This document shows positions 13,903 through 21,709 of a DNA stretch of 23,009 bases, piece after piece. The notes below the pieces were generated by a model. That model searched no databases, was not told the DNA's origin, and saw only the letters and a program-made list of their open reading frames with translations. The stretch covers positions 1 to 23,009 of the forward strand of contig CAZQAF010000056.1 of the NCBI GenBank assembly GCA_964591175.1, in the 5' to 3' direction. The stretch comes from UBA11574 sp964591175. Its GTDB lineage: Bacteria; Desulfobacterota; Desulfobacteria; Desulfobacterales; UBA11574. A program made the translations under genes and the position numbers. Within the stretch, counting starts at the first letter, position 1. Every line of letters begins with the position of its first letter.

Positions 13903-14361
13903 ATGACACAAAAAGCCTTTCAGGATTACTATCCGGATGAATTCGCAACCTGTTACGGATGCGGAAGACTGAATCAACATGGCCTGCAGATCAAGAGTTA
14001 TTGGGACGGGGAAGAAAGCATCTGCCATTTTAAACCCCGGCCGTATCATACCGGCGGATTTCCGGGTTATGTATACGGCGGCTTGATCGCATCCTTAATC
14101 GATTGCCACGGCGCAGGCACGGCCTCGGCAGCTAAATCCCGTCATGACGGAAGGGATATGGAAACGCATCCTCCCTATCGTTTTGTAACCGCCGCGTTGC
14201 ACGTGGACTATGTGGCGCCCACCCCGATTGATGAAATATTGGAAATCCGGGGCAGCGTCAAAGAAATCAAGGGCCGAAAAATCATTGTTGCCGTTACACT
14301 CTCGGCGAACGGCAACGTATGTGCCAAAGGTGAAGTGATAGCCGTCCAGATGCCCGAATAA
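13903..14361 (+). CDS. PaaI-family hotdog thioesterase
   Basis: A 152-residue single hotdog domain. The opening CYGCGRLNQHGLQIKSYWDG is the family's CxGCGxxNxxGL signature. GYVYGGLIASLIDCHG is the central helix segment with the presumed catalytic residues, and the later strands HVDYVAPTPI and VCAKGEVIAVQM complete the fold. It hydrolyses acyl-CoA thioesters; substrate unknown, though nearby acyl-CoA synthetases make a CoA-recycling role plausible. I chose ATG 13903, immediately after the stop of the Cys-rich gene, because residues upstream of it (frame open to 13825) are the Cys-rich gene read in another frame. The stop codon lies at the edge of the two-hairpin element. Confidence 0.88.
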   Translation: MTQKAFQDYYPDEFATCYGCGRLNQHGLQIKSYWDGEESICHFKPRPYHTGGFPGYVYGGLIASLIDCHGAGTASAAKSRHDGRDMETHPPYRFVTAALHVDYVAPTPIDEILEIRGSVKEIKGRKIIVAVTLSANGNVCAKGEVIAVQMPE

Positions 14362-14413
14362 AATCGTTACACGATTTTATGAATCTCCCGCCCCACTGAA
14401 AGCGGGACGGGAT
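14358..14413. repeat. Two-hairpin intergenic element, copy 3 (inverted)
   Basis: ATAAAATCGT-TAC-ACGATTTTAT (14358-14380, 10-bp stem) is followed by a GC hairpin TCCCGCCCC/GGGACGGGA (about 14385-14413, one C/A mismatch). In reverse complement it has the same order and linker as the copy at 7990-8045. It lies between the convergent thioesterase and acetoacetate-CoA ligase genes and probably terminates both. Confidence 0.8.
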
Positions 14414-14441
14414 CTAATATGAGAAAGGGTAAAATTCCTAG

Positions 14442-16397
14442 TTAATCCTCTTTCAGTTCCTTTAAATCCGCATAGTTGTCGAGGGCTTCCGGGTTTCTGA
14501 GGGCGTCTTTGTTCAGCACGGGCTGGTGGTGAATGGTTTTTTTAACCGCCAGCTCCACTTTCTTCATATTGTGTGTATAAGGAATGTCCGGCACGGCCAG
14601 AATCTTGGCCGGAACGTGCCTTGGGGATGCATTGGTGCGAATTGTTTTTTTAATGGTGTCCTTGAGGCGATCCGTCAATTCATGCCCTTGGGCCATCTTG
14701 ACAAAAAGGATAATGCGGACATCGTTATGCCAATTCTGACCGACGACAATGCTGTCTTCAATTTCCTCTATCCGGTCCACCTGCCGATAAATTTCGGCAG
14801 TTCCGATCCTTACGCCGCCGGCGTTTAGGGTTGCATCCGACCGCCCGAATATGATCACGCCGCCGCGTTCGTTGATTTCAATAAAATCGCCGTGTCTCCA
14901 GACATTGGGGTATACATCAAAATATGCATCCAGGTATTTTTTGTTATCCGGATCGTTCCAGAAGTAAATCGGCATCGATGGAAAAGGGGCGGAGCAAACC
15001 AGTTCGCCCTGGCGGTTAATGACCGGTTTCCCATTCTCGTCAAAAGCCTGCACCTTCATGGCCAATCCCCGGCACTGCAGTTCGCCTGCGTAGACAGGCC
15101 CAATGGGATTGCCCAGTGCAAAACAGCCGTTCAGGTCTGTTCCGCCGGAAATGGAAGCCAGTTGAAGATCTGATTTAACCTCATTATAGATGTACTTGAA
15201 ACCTTCTTTGGAAAGGGGTGATCCCGTTGACAACAGCGATTTGAGCGATGAGAGGTCGTATGACTTGCCGGGTCTGGCACCGGCGTTCTGAAGGGCGGCA
15301 ATGTATCCGGCGCTGGTGCCGAAAATGGTTATTTTTTCATCCCGGGCCATTCGCCACAGGGCGTCGGGGTCCGGGTGAAAGGGATTTCCGTCATAAAGAA
15401 CCAGCGTTGCACCGACAGCCAGAGAGCTGACCAGCCAGTTCCACATCATCCAGCCGCATGTGGTAAAGTAAAAGATGGTATCCTCTCTTTTTAAATCTGT
15501 GTGAAGCATGAGTTCCTTGAGGTGATGGACGAGAATCCCTCCGGCACATTGAACCATGCACTTTGGAAGGCCTGTGGTGCCGGAAGAGTACATAATGTAT
15601 AAAGGATGGTCAAAGGGCAGCTGCTCGAATTCAATGGGCAAACCGGATTCGGATGATTTGAATTCATTGTAAAGGACCGCTTTCGGTATGCTGCCGATGT
15701 CCGGATTTTTTAAGGTGTACGGCACGACCACAACCCTTTCGATGGACGGGAGTTCTTTCAGGATGTTTGATATGCGTTCAAGGCTGTCCAGCCTTTTCCC
15801 CTTGAAAAAATAGCCGTCTGCAGTGAAGATAACTTTGGGCTTGATCTGTCCGAAGCGATCCAGAACCCCTTTGATGCCGAAATCAGGGGAACACGAAGAC
15901 CATGTGGCCCCCATGCTAACGGCCGCCAGCATGGCAACAATGGTTTCGGGCATATTTGGCATAAAACCCACCACCCGATCTCCGGTATGAACGCCGGCTT
16001 GCTTCAAAGATCTTGCAACGGATGCCACTTCATCGTAAAGCTCGGCATAGGTCATCCGCTTGTCAACCCGATCTTCTCCTTTGAAGATCAAGGCGGTTTG
16101 ATCGTCCTTATATCTGAGAAGATTTTCGGCAAAATTGAGTCTTGCGCCGGAAAACCATTTGGCGCCCGGCATTTTTCCGGCATCGTCAACCACTTGATCG
16201 TAAGGTCTTGACGATTTTATTTTTGCGAATTCCCACAAATGCGCCCAGAAATCGGGAATGTTTTCAATGGACCATTGATAAAAAGGCTCGTATTCGCTGA
16301 AATTTTGGTTGTACGTTTCATTGATGATATTCATGAATCGGTACAGATTTGTGTTTTTAATTCTTTCTTCCGACGGTTTCCAAAGCAGTTTGGCCAT
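14442..16397 (-). CDS. Acetoacetate-CoA ligase (acetoacetyl-CoA synthetase)
   Basis: A 651-residue ANL-superfamily ligase. Length and sequence, including the N-terminal WKPSEERIKNTNLYRFM, WFSGARLNFAENLL and CGWMMWNWLVSSLAVGA, fit acetoacetyl-CoA synthetases rather than acetyl-CoA synthetases. The P-loop YSSGTTGLPK is at 270-279; WRHGDFIE and GRSDATLNAGGVRIG provide the hinge region. It makes acetoacetyl-CoA from acetoacetate, ATP and CoA in the cytoplasm, serving ketone-body, leucine or polyhydroxybutyrate turnover. AAGGA lies about nine bases before the ATG. A foldback element occupies most of the 149-nt gap from the upstream acyl-CoA synthetase, so co-transcription with it is possible but not certain. 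Confidence 0.93.
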   Translation of the reverse strand: MAKLLWKPSEERIKNTNLYRFMNIINETYNQNFSEYEPFYQWSIENIPDFWAHLWEFAKIKSSRPYDQVVDDAGKMPGAKWFSGARLNFAENLLRYKDDQTALIFKGEDRVDKRMTYAELYDEVASVARSLKQAGVHTGDRVVGFMPNMPETIVAMLAAVSMGATWSSCSPDFGIKGVLDRFGQIKPKVIFTADGYFFKGKRLDSLERISNILKELPSIERVVVVPYTLKNPDIGSIPKAVLYNEFKSSESGLPIEFEQLPFDHPLYIMYSSGTTGLPKCMVQCAGGILVHHLKELMLHTDLKREDTIFYFTTCGWMMWNWLVSSLAVGATLVLYDGNPFHPDPDALWRMARDEKITIFGTSAGYIAALQNAGARPGKSYDLSSLKSLLSTGSPLSKEGFKYIYNEVKSDLQLASISGGTDLNGCFALGNPIGPVYAGELQCRGLAMKVQAFDENGKPVINRQGELVCSAPFPSMPIYFWNDPDNKKYLDAYFDVYPNVWRHGDFIEINERGGVIIFGRSDATLNAGGVRIGTAEIYRQVDRIEEIEDSIVVGQNWHNDVRIILFVKMAQGHELTDRLKDTIKKTIRTNASPRHVPAKILAVPDIPYTHNMKKVELAVKKTIHHQPVLNKDALRNPEALDNYADLKELKED

Positions 16398-16414
16398 AAT
16401 CTATTTCCTTTCAT

Positions 16415-16558
16415 CGAGACCTTTGCAAAACGCCCCTTTTTGCCCAATTTCTGCGTCACACTCAAATTTTAATCCTCAAAATACTCAATGTATTCCTGCG
16501 GTTAAAATTTTCGCATTCCTTGAACTAGAACAAAAATGAGCATTTTTCAAAGGTCTCG
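16415..16558. mobile_element. Foldback (MITE-like) element, copy 2
   Basis: The ends CGAGACCTTTGCAAAACGC (16415-16433) and GCATTTTTCAAAGGTCTCG (16540-16558) are inverted repeats matching at 16 of 19 positions. The core folds back: AAATTTTAATCC (16464-16475) against GGTTAAAATTT (16500-16510), and AATAC (16480-16484) against GTATT (16490-16494). In reverse complement the core aligns with copy 1 at 6497-6637, but the terminal repeats differ. No transposase is encoded. The right end overlaps the 3' end of the acyl-CoA synthetase gene and supplies its stop codon. Confidence 0.7.
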
Positions 16559-18196
16559 CATCATAATTTTTTTTCTTTCTATCTCCAGTTTTTTCAGTTC
16601 CTTTCGCATAATTTTCCCTGTGGCGGTCATGGGAAGGTCTTTGACAAATTCAATTTCCCTGGGGTACTCGTGGGCCGCCAGACGGGATTTCACAAAGGCC
16701 TTGATGTCTTCGCCGACGGCCGGATCGGGCATTACACCGGGTTTAAGCATAATAAAGGCTTTTACAATTTCTGTTCGTATGTCATCCGGACTGCCCACTG
16801 CCGCCGCCATGGCCACGGACGGGTGTTTCATTAAACAATCTTCGATCTCCGCCGGCCCGATCCGGTATCCTGCGCTGGTGATCACATCGTCCTTACGGCC
16901 CTTGAACCAAAAATATCCATCTTTGTCTTTTTGCGCCAGATCCCCGGTTAACAGCCGATTTCCGATAAATTTATTGCGCGTGGCCTCGGGATTTCGCCAG
17001 TACTCCAAAAACATGACCGGATCGGGACGCTGAACGGCGATCTCTCCGACGGTTCCTTCTTCAACCGGTGCTCCTTTTGCATTGACAACATCGACCTTAT
17101 GGCCGGGGATGGCTTTTCCCATGGATCCGGGGCGGATTTCCATGATTTCGGCACAACAGCCCACAATGAGATTGCACTCGGTTTGACCGTAAAATTCGTT
17201 GATGGTCAACCCCATAACATCTCTGCCCCAGTCGAGCAGTTCCTGCCCCAAAGTTTCGCCGCCGCTTCCGATGCTGCGCATGCGATATTTGTGGCGATGC
17301 GATGGATCTTTCACCTGGCGCATGAGCTTGAGGGCGGTGGGCGGCATAAACGCATTGCGGACCCGGTGTTTGGCAATGAGACCGAAGGCGGCTTCGGGGT
17401 CGAACTTTTTGGCCCGGTGCGCCAAAACCGGTATGCCGTGATGCCAGCTTGGAAAAAGAACGTCGATCAGCCCACCGATCCACGCCCAGTCCGCGGGTGT
17501 CCAGAAAAGGTCATCTTTTCTCGGAAAAAAATTGTGGGGAAACTCGACCCCCGGCAAGTGTCCCAGAAGGGTACGATGAGCGTGCAAGGCGCCTTTAGGG
17601 GGACCGGTGGTGCCGGAAGTGTATATAATGAGGGCCGGATCATCCGCCTTGGTGTTGATGGCTTGTAAATCAGTAGATCCTTTTTCAATGACTTCCCAAA
17701 AATCAAGCACGTTCTCAGGTGCCGGTCCGCCCGTCACCAGGATGGTTTTCAGATGGGGCAGGTTGTCCCTTATTTTCATAATCTTCGGCAAATTTGCCCC
17801 ATCGGTGACAACGCCTTTGGCCTCGCTGTTCGATAGTCGATATTCAAGCGCATCAATTCCGAAAAGCGTAAAAAGGGGAATGGCGACAGCCCCGATTTTG
17901 TAAGCGGAAATATGGGAGAGCGCGGTTTCAGGGCATTGGGGAAGTAAAATTCCCAACCGGTCTCCCTGCATGATGCCGCAGGCCTTGAGGCCGTTGGCCA
18001 GTTGATTGGACAGGCGTTTTAGATCGCGGAAAGTATAGTTTTCGACCCGCCCTTTTTCATTTTCATATATCAACGCCAGGCGGTTGCGCTGCGACGCCCA
18101 TTTGTCACAGATATCGATGCCGATATTAAAGTATTCGGGAATGTTCCATTGAAAGGCATGGTATACTTCCGCGTAATTTTTTCCCGGTTGCAGCAT
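16547..18196 (-). CDS. Acyl-CoA synthetase, medium-chain (MACS) type
   Basis: A 549-residue AMP-forming acyl-CoA synthetase. The P-loop YTSGTTGPPKG is at 192-202; later motifs are INEFYGQTECN, TGDLAQKDKDGYFWFKGRKDDVI and the C-terminal catalytic Lys in TATGKIMRKEL. The best fit is the MACS/butyrate-CoA ligase group, so the substrate is a medium or branched short carboxylate (inference). It starts 19 nt after the livF stop, with AAGGAAG before the ATG, and so belongs to the transporter operon. This suggests that an imported or derived acid is activated at once. The last three residues (Arg-Asp-Leu) and the stop codon come from the terminal repeat of the foldback element, so the native C-terminus was altered. 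Confidence 0.92.
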   Translation of the reverse strand: MLQPGKNYAEVYHAFQWNIPEYFNIGIDICDKWASQRNRLALIYENEKGRVENYTFRDLKRLSNQLANGLKACGIMQGDRLGILLPQCPETALSHISAYKIGAVAIPLFTLFGIDALEYRLSNSEAKGVVTDGANLPKIMKIRDNLPHLKTILVTGGPAPENVLDFWEVIEKGSTDLQAINTKADDPALIIYTSGTTGPPKGALHAHRTLLGHLPGVEFPHNFFPRKDDLFWTPADWAWIGGLIDVLFPSWHHGIPVLAHRAKKFDPEAAFGLIAKHRVRNAFMPPTALKLMRQVKDPSHRHKYRMRSIGSGGETLGQELLDWGRDVMGLTINEFYGQTECNLIVGCCAEIMEIRPGSMGKAIPGHKVDVVNAKGAPVEEGTVGEIAVQRPDPVMFLEYWRNPEATRNKFIGNRLLTGDLAQKDKDGYFWFKGRKDDVITSAGYRIGPAEIEDCLMKHPSVAMAAAVGSPDDIRTEIVKAFIMLKPGVMPDPAVGEDIKAFVKSRLAAHEYPREIEFVKDLPMTATGKIMRKELKKLEIERKKIMMRDL

Positions 18197-18215
18197 GTTG
18201 CTTCCTTGCCGTGGA

Positions 18216-18923
18216 TTATATCATCAAATATTTTTTCTTTATTTCTTCGTCGGCACCGAGTTCTTCAATGGTGCCGTGATATTGAATCATCCCTTTATCG
18301 ATGACATAGGCGCGGTCCGAGGTCAGGGTGGCGAATTTGACGTTTTGTTCGGAAAAGAGGATGGTCTGCCCCATCTCTTTGATCTTCAGGATCTGCTGCC
18401 CCAAATCTTTCACCACCAAGGGGGCCAGTCCTTCCACGGGCTCGTCCAGAAGAATCAGCTCGGGATTTCCCATCAGGGTTCTTGCCACTGTCAGCATCTG
18501 CTGTTCACCGCCGCTCAGCGTTCCGCCGAGCTGATGTTTTCTCTCGGTGAGAATCGGAAAAAGCTCGTATATCCGTTCGAGGGTCCATGGCTCGCCCTGG
18601 AAATTTTTGGGTATCTTAATGCCGAGTTGCAAATTCTCGAGCACCGTGAGATCCGGAAAAATCAATCGATTATCCGGCACATACCCCATTCCTTTTCGCG
18701 CGATGTAATCCGGCGGCCGGCCTTGCAATTCTTCCCCCTTGAATCGAACCTTACCGTTTTTCGGCGGGGTCAGGCCCATAATACTTCTCATGGTTGTGGT
18801 CTTGCCTGCACCGTTTCGGCCCAGAAGACAGACGATCTCTCCGCGATTCACCGAGAGGGACACATCAAAGAGGATATGACTCGTCTCGTAAAAGGTGTTG
18901 ATGCCTTCGACTTCCAGTATCAT
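18216..18923 (-). CDS. livF: Branched-chain amino acid-type ABC transporter ATP-binding protein LivF
   Basis: A 235-residue ATPase with Walker A GRNGAGKT (35-42), signature LSGGEQQ (136-142) and Walker B LILLDEP (156-162). VPDNRLIFPDLTVLENLQLG and EGLAP are typical of LivF. It energises import together with LivG at the cytoplasmic face of the LivH/LivM channel. Its ATG overlaps the livG stop by four bases (ATGA), which indicates coupled translation. The acyl-CoA synthetase gene follows after 19 nt. Confidence 0.95.
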   Translation of the reverse strand: MILEVEGINTFYETSHILFDVSLSVNRGEIVCLLGRNGAGKTTTMRSIMGLTPPKNGKVRFKGEELQGRPPDYIARKGMGYVPDNRLIFPDLTVLENLQLGIKIPKNFQGEPWTLERIYELFPILTERKHQLGGTLSGGEQQMLTVARTLMGNPELILLDEPVEGLAPLVVKDLGQQILKIKEMGQTILFSEQNVKFATLTSDRAYVIDKGMIQYHGTIEELGADEEIKKKYLMI

Positions 18924-19663
18924 ACTTCCTCCCCGAGATAGACTTTTTGGGCGGTTTCATTCTCTCTGACTTCTTCCGGACTGCCCTGGGCGATAATGGA
19001 CCCCAGGTGTAAAACCGTGAGTCGTTTGGCATATCCGAAAACAACGGACATATTGTGCTCGGTAAAGAGGATGGTCAAATTCATCTCCTGGTTCAATCGT
19101 TTAACCAGATGCATCGTTTCATAGGTTTCTTCTCCGGACATCCCGGCCGTGGGTTCATCCAAAAAAAGCAATTCGGGTTTGCTTCCCAGGGCAATGGCCA
19201 GTTCCAGGAGTTTTTTATCCCCCTGTGAAAGGGTTCCGGCGATCCGGTTTGCATGCTCGGAAAGGCCTGTTACCTCGAGGAGTTCCCGGGTTTCTTTCTT
19301 GGCCAGCCGGCTGGCCGGCGTGATGAAGTTGAGGGTCTGTTTTTGCTGTGATAGAATCGCCTGCCGAACATTCTCATAGGTTGTCAGGGCAGGATAGATG
19401 TTACTGACTTGAAAGGCACGCGAGATACCCAAACGGGAAATTTTGTGGGGCGGCCAGTTGGTGATATCCTTTCCTTGAAAGGATATCCTTCCCGAATCAA
19501 CTTTATGATAGCCGGTCAGAAGATTGAAAAATGTACTTTTCCCGGCGCCGTTGGGGCCGATGATGCCGGCAAGCTCACCGGTCTGCATCTCATAATTCAC
19601 ATCATTGGTCGCCTGAAGCCCGCCGAAGGCTTTGCTGAGATGCTCCACTTTTAGTATCGTCAT
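18920..19663 (-). CDS. livG: Branched-chain amino acid-type ABC transporter ATP-binding protein LivG
   Basis: A 247-residue ATPase with Walker A GPNGAGKS (36-43), a slightly unusual signature LSQGD (145-149, Gln in place of the common Gly) and Walker B LLFLDEP (165-171). The C-terminal FGYAKRLTVLHLGSIIAQGSPEEVREN block is typical of LivG. GGAGG lies nine bases before the ATG. It pairs with LivF, whose start overlaps its stop. The 150-nt gap to livM contains a solo copy of the inverted-repeat end seen at 12.6 kb, so the operon has been interrupted by an insertion here. Confidence 0.95.
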   Translation of the reverse strand: MTILKVEHLSKAFGGLQATNDVNYEMQTGELAGIIGPNGAGKSTFFNLLTGYHKVDSGRISFQGKDITNWPPHKISRLGISRAFQVSNIYPALTTYENVRQAILSQQKQTLNFITPASRLAKKETRELLEVTGLSEHANRIAGTLSQGDKKLLELAIALGSKPELLFLDEPTAGMSGEETYETMHLVKRLNQEMNLTILFTEHNMSVVFGYAKRLTVLHLGSIIAQGSPEEVRENETAQKVYLGEEV

Positions 19664-19693
19664 ATGTTTATGCCTCCACGTCCACGGAATGGG

Positions 19694-19765
19694 GTGTACT
19701 TAAAAGTGTAAATTGTCTAAAGTGCCTAAAGTCAAGGTATTCTATCAATTATATAATATCAGCGA
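19694..19765. repeat. Solo end of the IVS-like inverted-repeat element
   Basis: The block TCTAAAGTGCCTAAAGT (19716-19732), then a near-identical AAxGTATTCTATCA and an AT-rich TATAAT stretch, matches the reverse complement of 12586-12635. The outer part (19694-19715) is more diverged. No four-helix-bundle gene and no second end are present here. It lies between livG and livM, probably as the scar or isolated end of a former insertion. Confidence 0.65.
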
Positions 19766-19813
19766 AGCGACATTCGGCGCAAGCGCATGCCCTTGCACGA
19801 TCGACTCCTTTCT

Positions 19814-20737
19814 TCAATCTTTAGCTCTCTTCAGATCGAGCCTCGGCTTGACCAACCCGAGGACCCCTCCCGGCAAGTACAACACCACGAAGATAATGAT
19901 CAACCCGATGGTCAGCGGCCAGTATTCGGTAAAGCCCGTGACAAAGGCAAACAAAAAGATATAAATGACCGATCCGATCATGGGGCCCAAAAAGCTCAAA
20001 GGGCCGCCGATGATGGTCATAAATACCGGCACACCGGATTGCTGCCAGTTACACAGGTCCGGCGAAATGCTCCTGTTGAACGGTCCCATCAGACCGCCGG
20101 CCAAACCCGCAAACATGCCCGCCACAACAAAATTGATGAGCATATATTTCCGCACATTGATGCCGATAAAGCGGGTCCTTTCGGCATTGTCCCGGATGGC
20201 CCGCATGGTATACCCAAAAGGGGATTCACTGATCAGCCACATGACGATCAGCGCCGCTATAATGATAAACAAGGTGAAGTAATAATAGGTGGTAACACCG
20301 ACCAGCCAGTTCGGAGGGACGATGCCCTGTAGACCGTTGTCCCCGCCAGTAAACGAGTACCATTGAAAGATGATATAGTAGAGCAGCTGTCCGAACGCCA
20401 GGGTCAAAATGGCAAAATATATTCCGGTCAGGCGAACACAGAAATAACCGATGATCAGCGCAAATACTCCTGCCGTAATCATGGAGGCCGCAAGGCAGAT
20501 CGGTAAAGGCATCGACGTCTTTACCATGAGCAAACCGGTGGCATAAGCACCTGCGCCGAAATATGCCGCATGTCCGAAGCTGAGCTGACCCATGTAACCG
20601 AAAATCATATTAAAGCTCACCGCAAACAGCCCTAATATCAAAATCTCGACGGCAACGTGAATCCAGTATTCCCCGATAACCAGGGGCAAAATAAGCGTTG
20701 CGATAAAGATCAGCCCGAGCCATCCGTATTTCGTCAT
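19814..20737 (-). CDS. livM: Branched-chain amino acid-type ABC transporter permease LivM
   Basis: A 307-residue membrane permease. Hydrophobic helices run through the protein, with the family signatures SFNMIFGYMGQLSFGHAAYFG (residues about 40-60) and YTMRAIRDNAERTRFIGINV, the EAA-like loop that contacts the ATPases. The C-terminal VVLYLPGGVLGLVKPRL is typical. It forms the inner-membrane channel with LivH. GGCGGGG precedes the ATG by a few bases. It lies 72 nt after livH, with a low-complexity spacer between them. Confidence 0.94.
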   Translation of the reverse strand: MTKYGWLGLIFIATLILPLVIGEYWIHVAVEILILGLFAVSFNMIFGYMGQLSFGHAAYFGAGAYATGLLMVKTSMPLPICLAASMITAGVFALIIGYFCVRLTGIYFAILTLAFGQLLYYIIFQWYSFTGGDNGLQGIVPPNWLVGVTTYYYFTLFIIIAALIVMWLISESPFGYTMRAIRDNAERTRFIGINVRKYMLINFVVAGMFAGLAGGLMGPFNRSISPDLCNWQQSGVPVFMTIIGGPLSFLGPMIGSVIYIFLFAFVTGFTEYWPLTIGLIIIFVVLYLPGGVLGLVKPRLDLKRAKD

Positions 20738-20751
20738 AAGACCCCGCCTTT

Positions 20752-20791
20752 TTTCACTTCTTCGTGATCTTCGTGTCCTTTGTGGTAAATT
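20752..20791. repeat. Dispersed low-complexity spacer repeat between livH and livM
   Basis: The plus strand reads TTCACTTCTTCGTGATCTTC and then GTGTCCTTTGTGGTAAA, a quasi-repeating CTTCGTG pattern. On the minus strand it translates as TTKDTKITK-like peptides, which I recognise as a common dispersed spacer sequence in many bacterial genomes. It has no visible function. Only one copy occurs in the window. Confidence 0.5.
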
Positions 20792-20809
20792 TTAGACTTT
20801 CCTTCGGTT

Positions 20810-21694
20810 TTAAGCCCGGCTGGGCGTTCCAAACAGTCCCCATGGCCGTATAATCAATATCAGCGCCGTGACGACGAAGATCAGTACCAGGGCGCCCTCG
20901 GGCCAGAAAAGGATTGAAAAAGAATATACTTCTCCCACAATAATGGACGCCACAAATGTGCCCAGAAGGCTTCCGAATCCCCCGATGACGACCACGCAAA
21001 ACGCCTGAATGACAATCGCCATGTCCATTCCAAGGGTAATGGATCCCACCGGTGCTTGAACCGCACCGGCCAGTCCGGCAATGAAAATTCCCAGAGCAAA
21101 TACCCCGGTGTAGATCCTGGGAATCGGAATTCCCAGGGCGCTGACCATTTCGCGGCTGAACACCGCGGCCCTGATGATATGGCCGTAACGGGTTTTCTTC
21201 AAAAACCACCACAACCCGCCGGCAACGGCAATGCCGATCAGGATGACGAAAATGAAATAGGAATCAAAGGGCGTCCCGAAAATAAAGACGGGATCTGCCA
21301 CCAGCGGCGGCCGCTCAATCAGTTTGTCGCTCACCCCCCAGATAATTTTGATCAAATCATCTAAAACAAGGACCATGGCATAGGTGAGGAGAAGTTGTTC
21401 CGGCAGGTTACGGTTGTAAACCCGCCGGATCAAAACGACTTCGATGATGCAGCCGAAAGCGGCAAGGGTGACGGCTGCCAGGGGTATGCTGAGCCATAAG
21501 GCAAAGCCGTAACCCTGCATCAGGTGCCAGAATGTGTAGCAAACGTAAGCACCGATCAGCCAAAATGTCGCATGGGCAAAATTAAGGATATTCATCACTC
21601 CGAAAATAAGGGACAGTCCCGAGGCGATGAGAAACAGCATCATGCCCCGGGAAAGTCCGCTCATAAACTGCGCAAAGATTAAAGAAAGATCCAT
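20810..21694 (-). CDS. livH: Branched-chain amino acid-type ABC transporter permease LivH
   Basis: A 294-residue hydrophobic permease. The N-terminal GLSLIFGVMNILNFAHATFW (about 26-45) is the hallmark LivH motif. RRVYNRNLPEQLLLTYAMVL and KKTRYGHIIRAAVFSREMVSALGI (EAA-like loop) follow, and the protein ends near ILIIRPWGLFGTP. GAGGA lies eight bases before the ATG. It follows the binding-protein gene by 15 nt, so the two are co-transcribed. Together with LivM it builds the inner-membrane pore. Confidence 0.94.
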   Translation of the reverse strand: MDLSLIFAQFMSGLSRGMMLFLIASGLSLIFGVMNILNFAHATFWLIGAYVCYTFWHLMQGYGFALWLSIPLAAVTLAAFGCIIEVVLIRRVYNRNLPEQLLLTYAMVLVLDDLIKIIWGVSDKLIERPPLVADPVFIFGTPFDSYFIFVILIGIAVAGGLWWFLKKTRYGHIIRAAVFSREMVSALGIPIPRIYTGVFALGIFIAGLAGAVQAPVGSITLGMDMAIVIQAFCVVVIGGFGSLLGTFVASIIVGEVYSFSILFWPEGALVLIFVVTALILIIRPWGLFGTPSRA

Positions 21695-21709
21695 ATATGC
21701 TTTCCTCGG

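Noticed and set aside
18195..18941. Plus-strand 248-codon open frame
   Set aside because: It is exactly antisense to livF, which has all ABC ATPase motifs; the His-rich composition is typical of a shadow frame.
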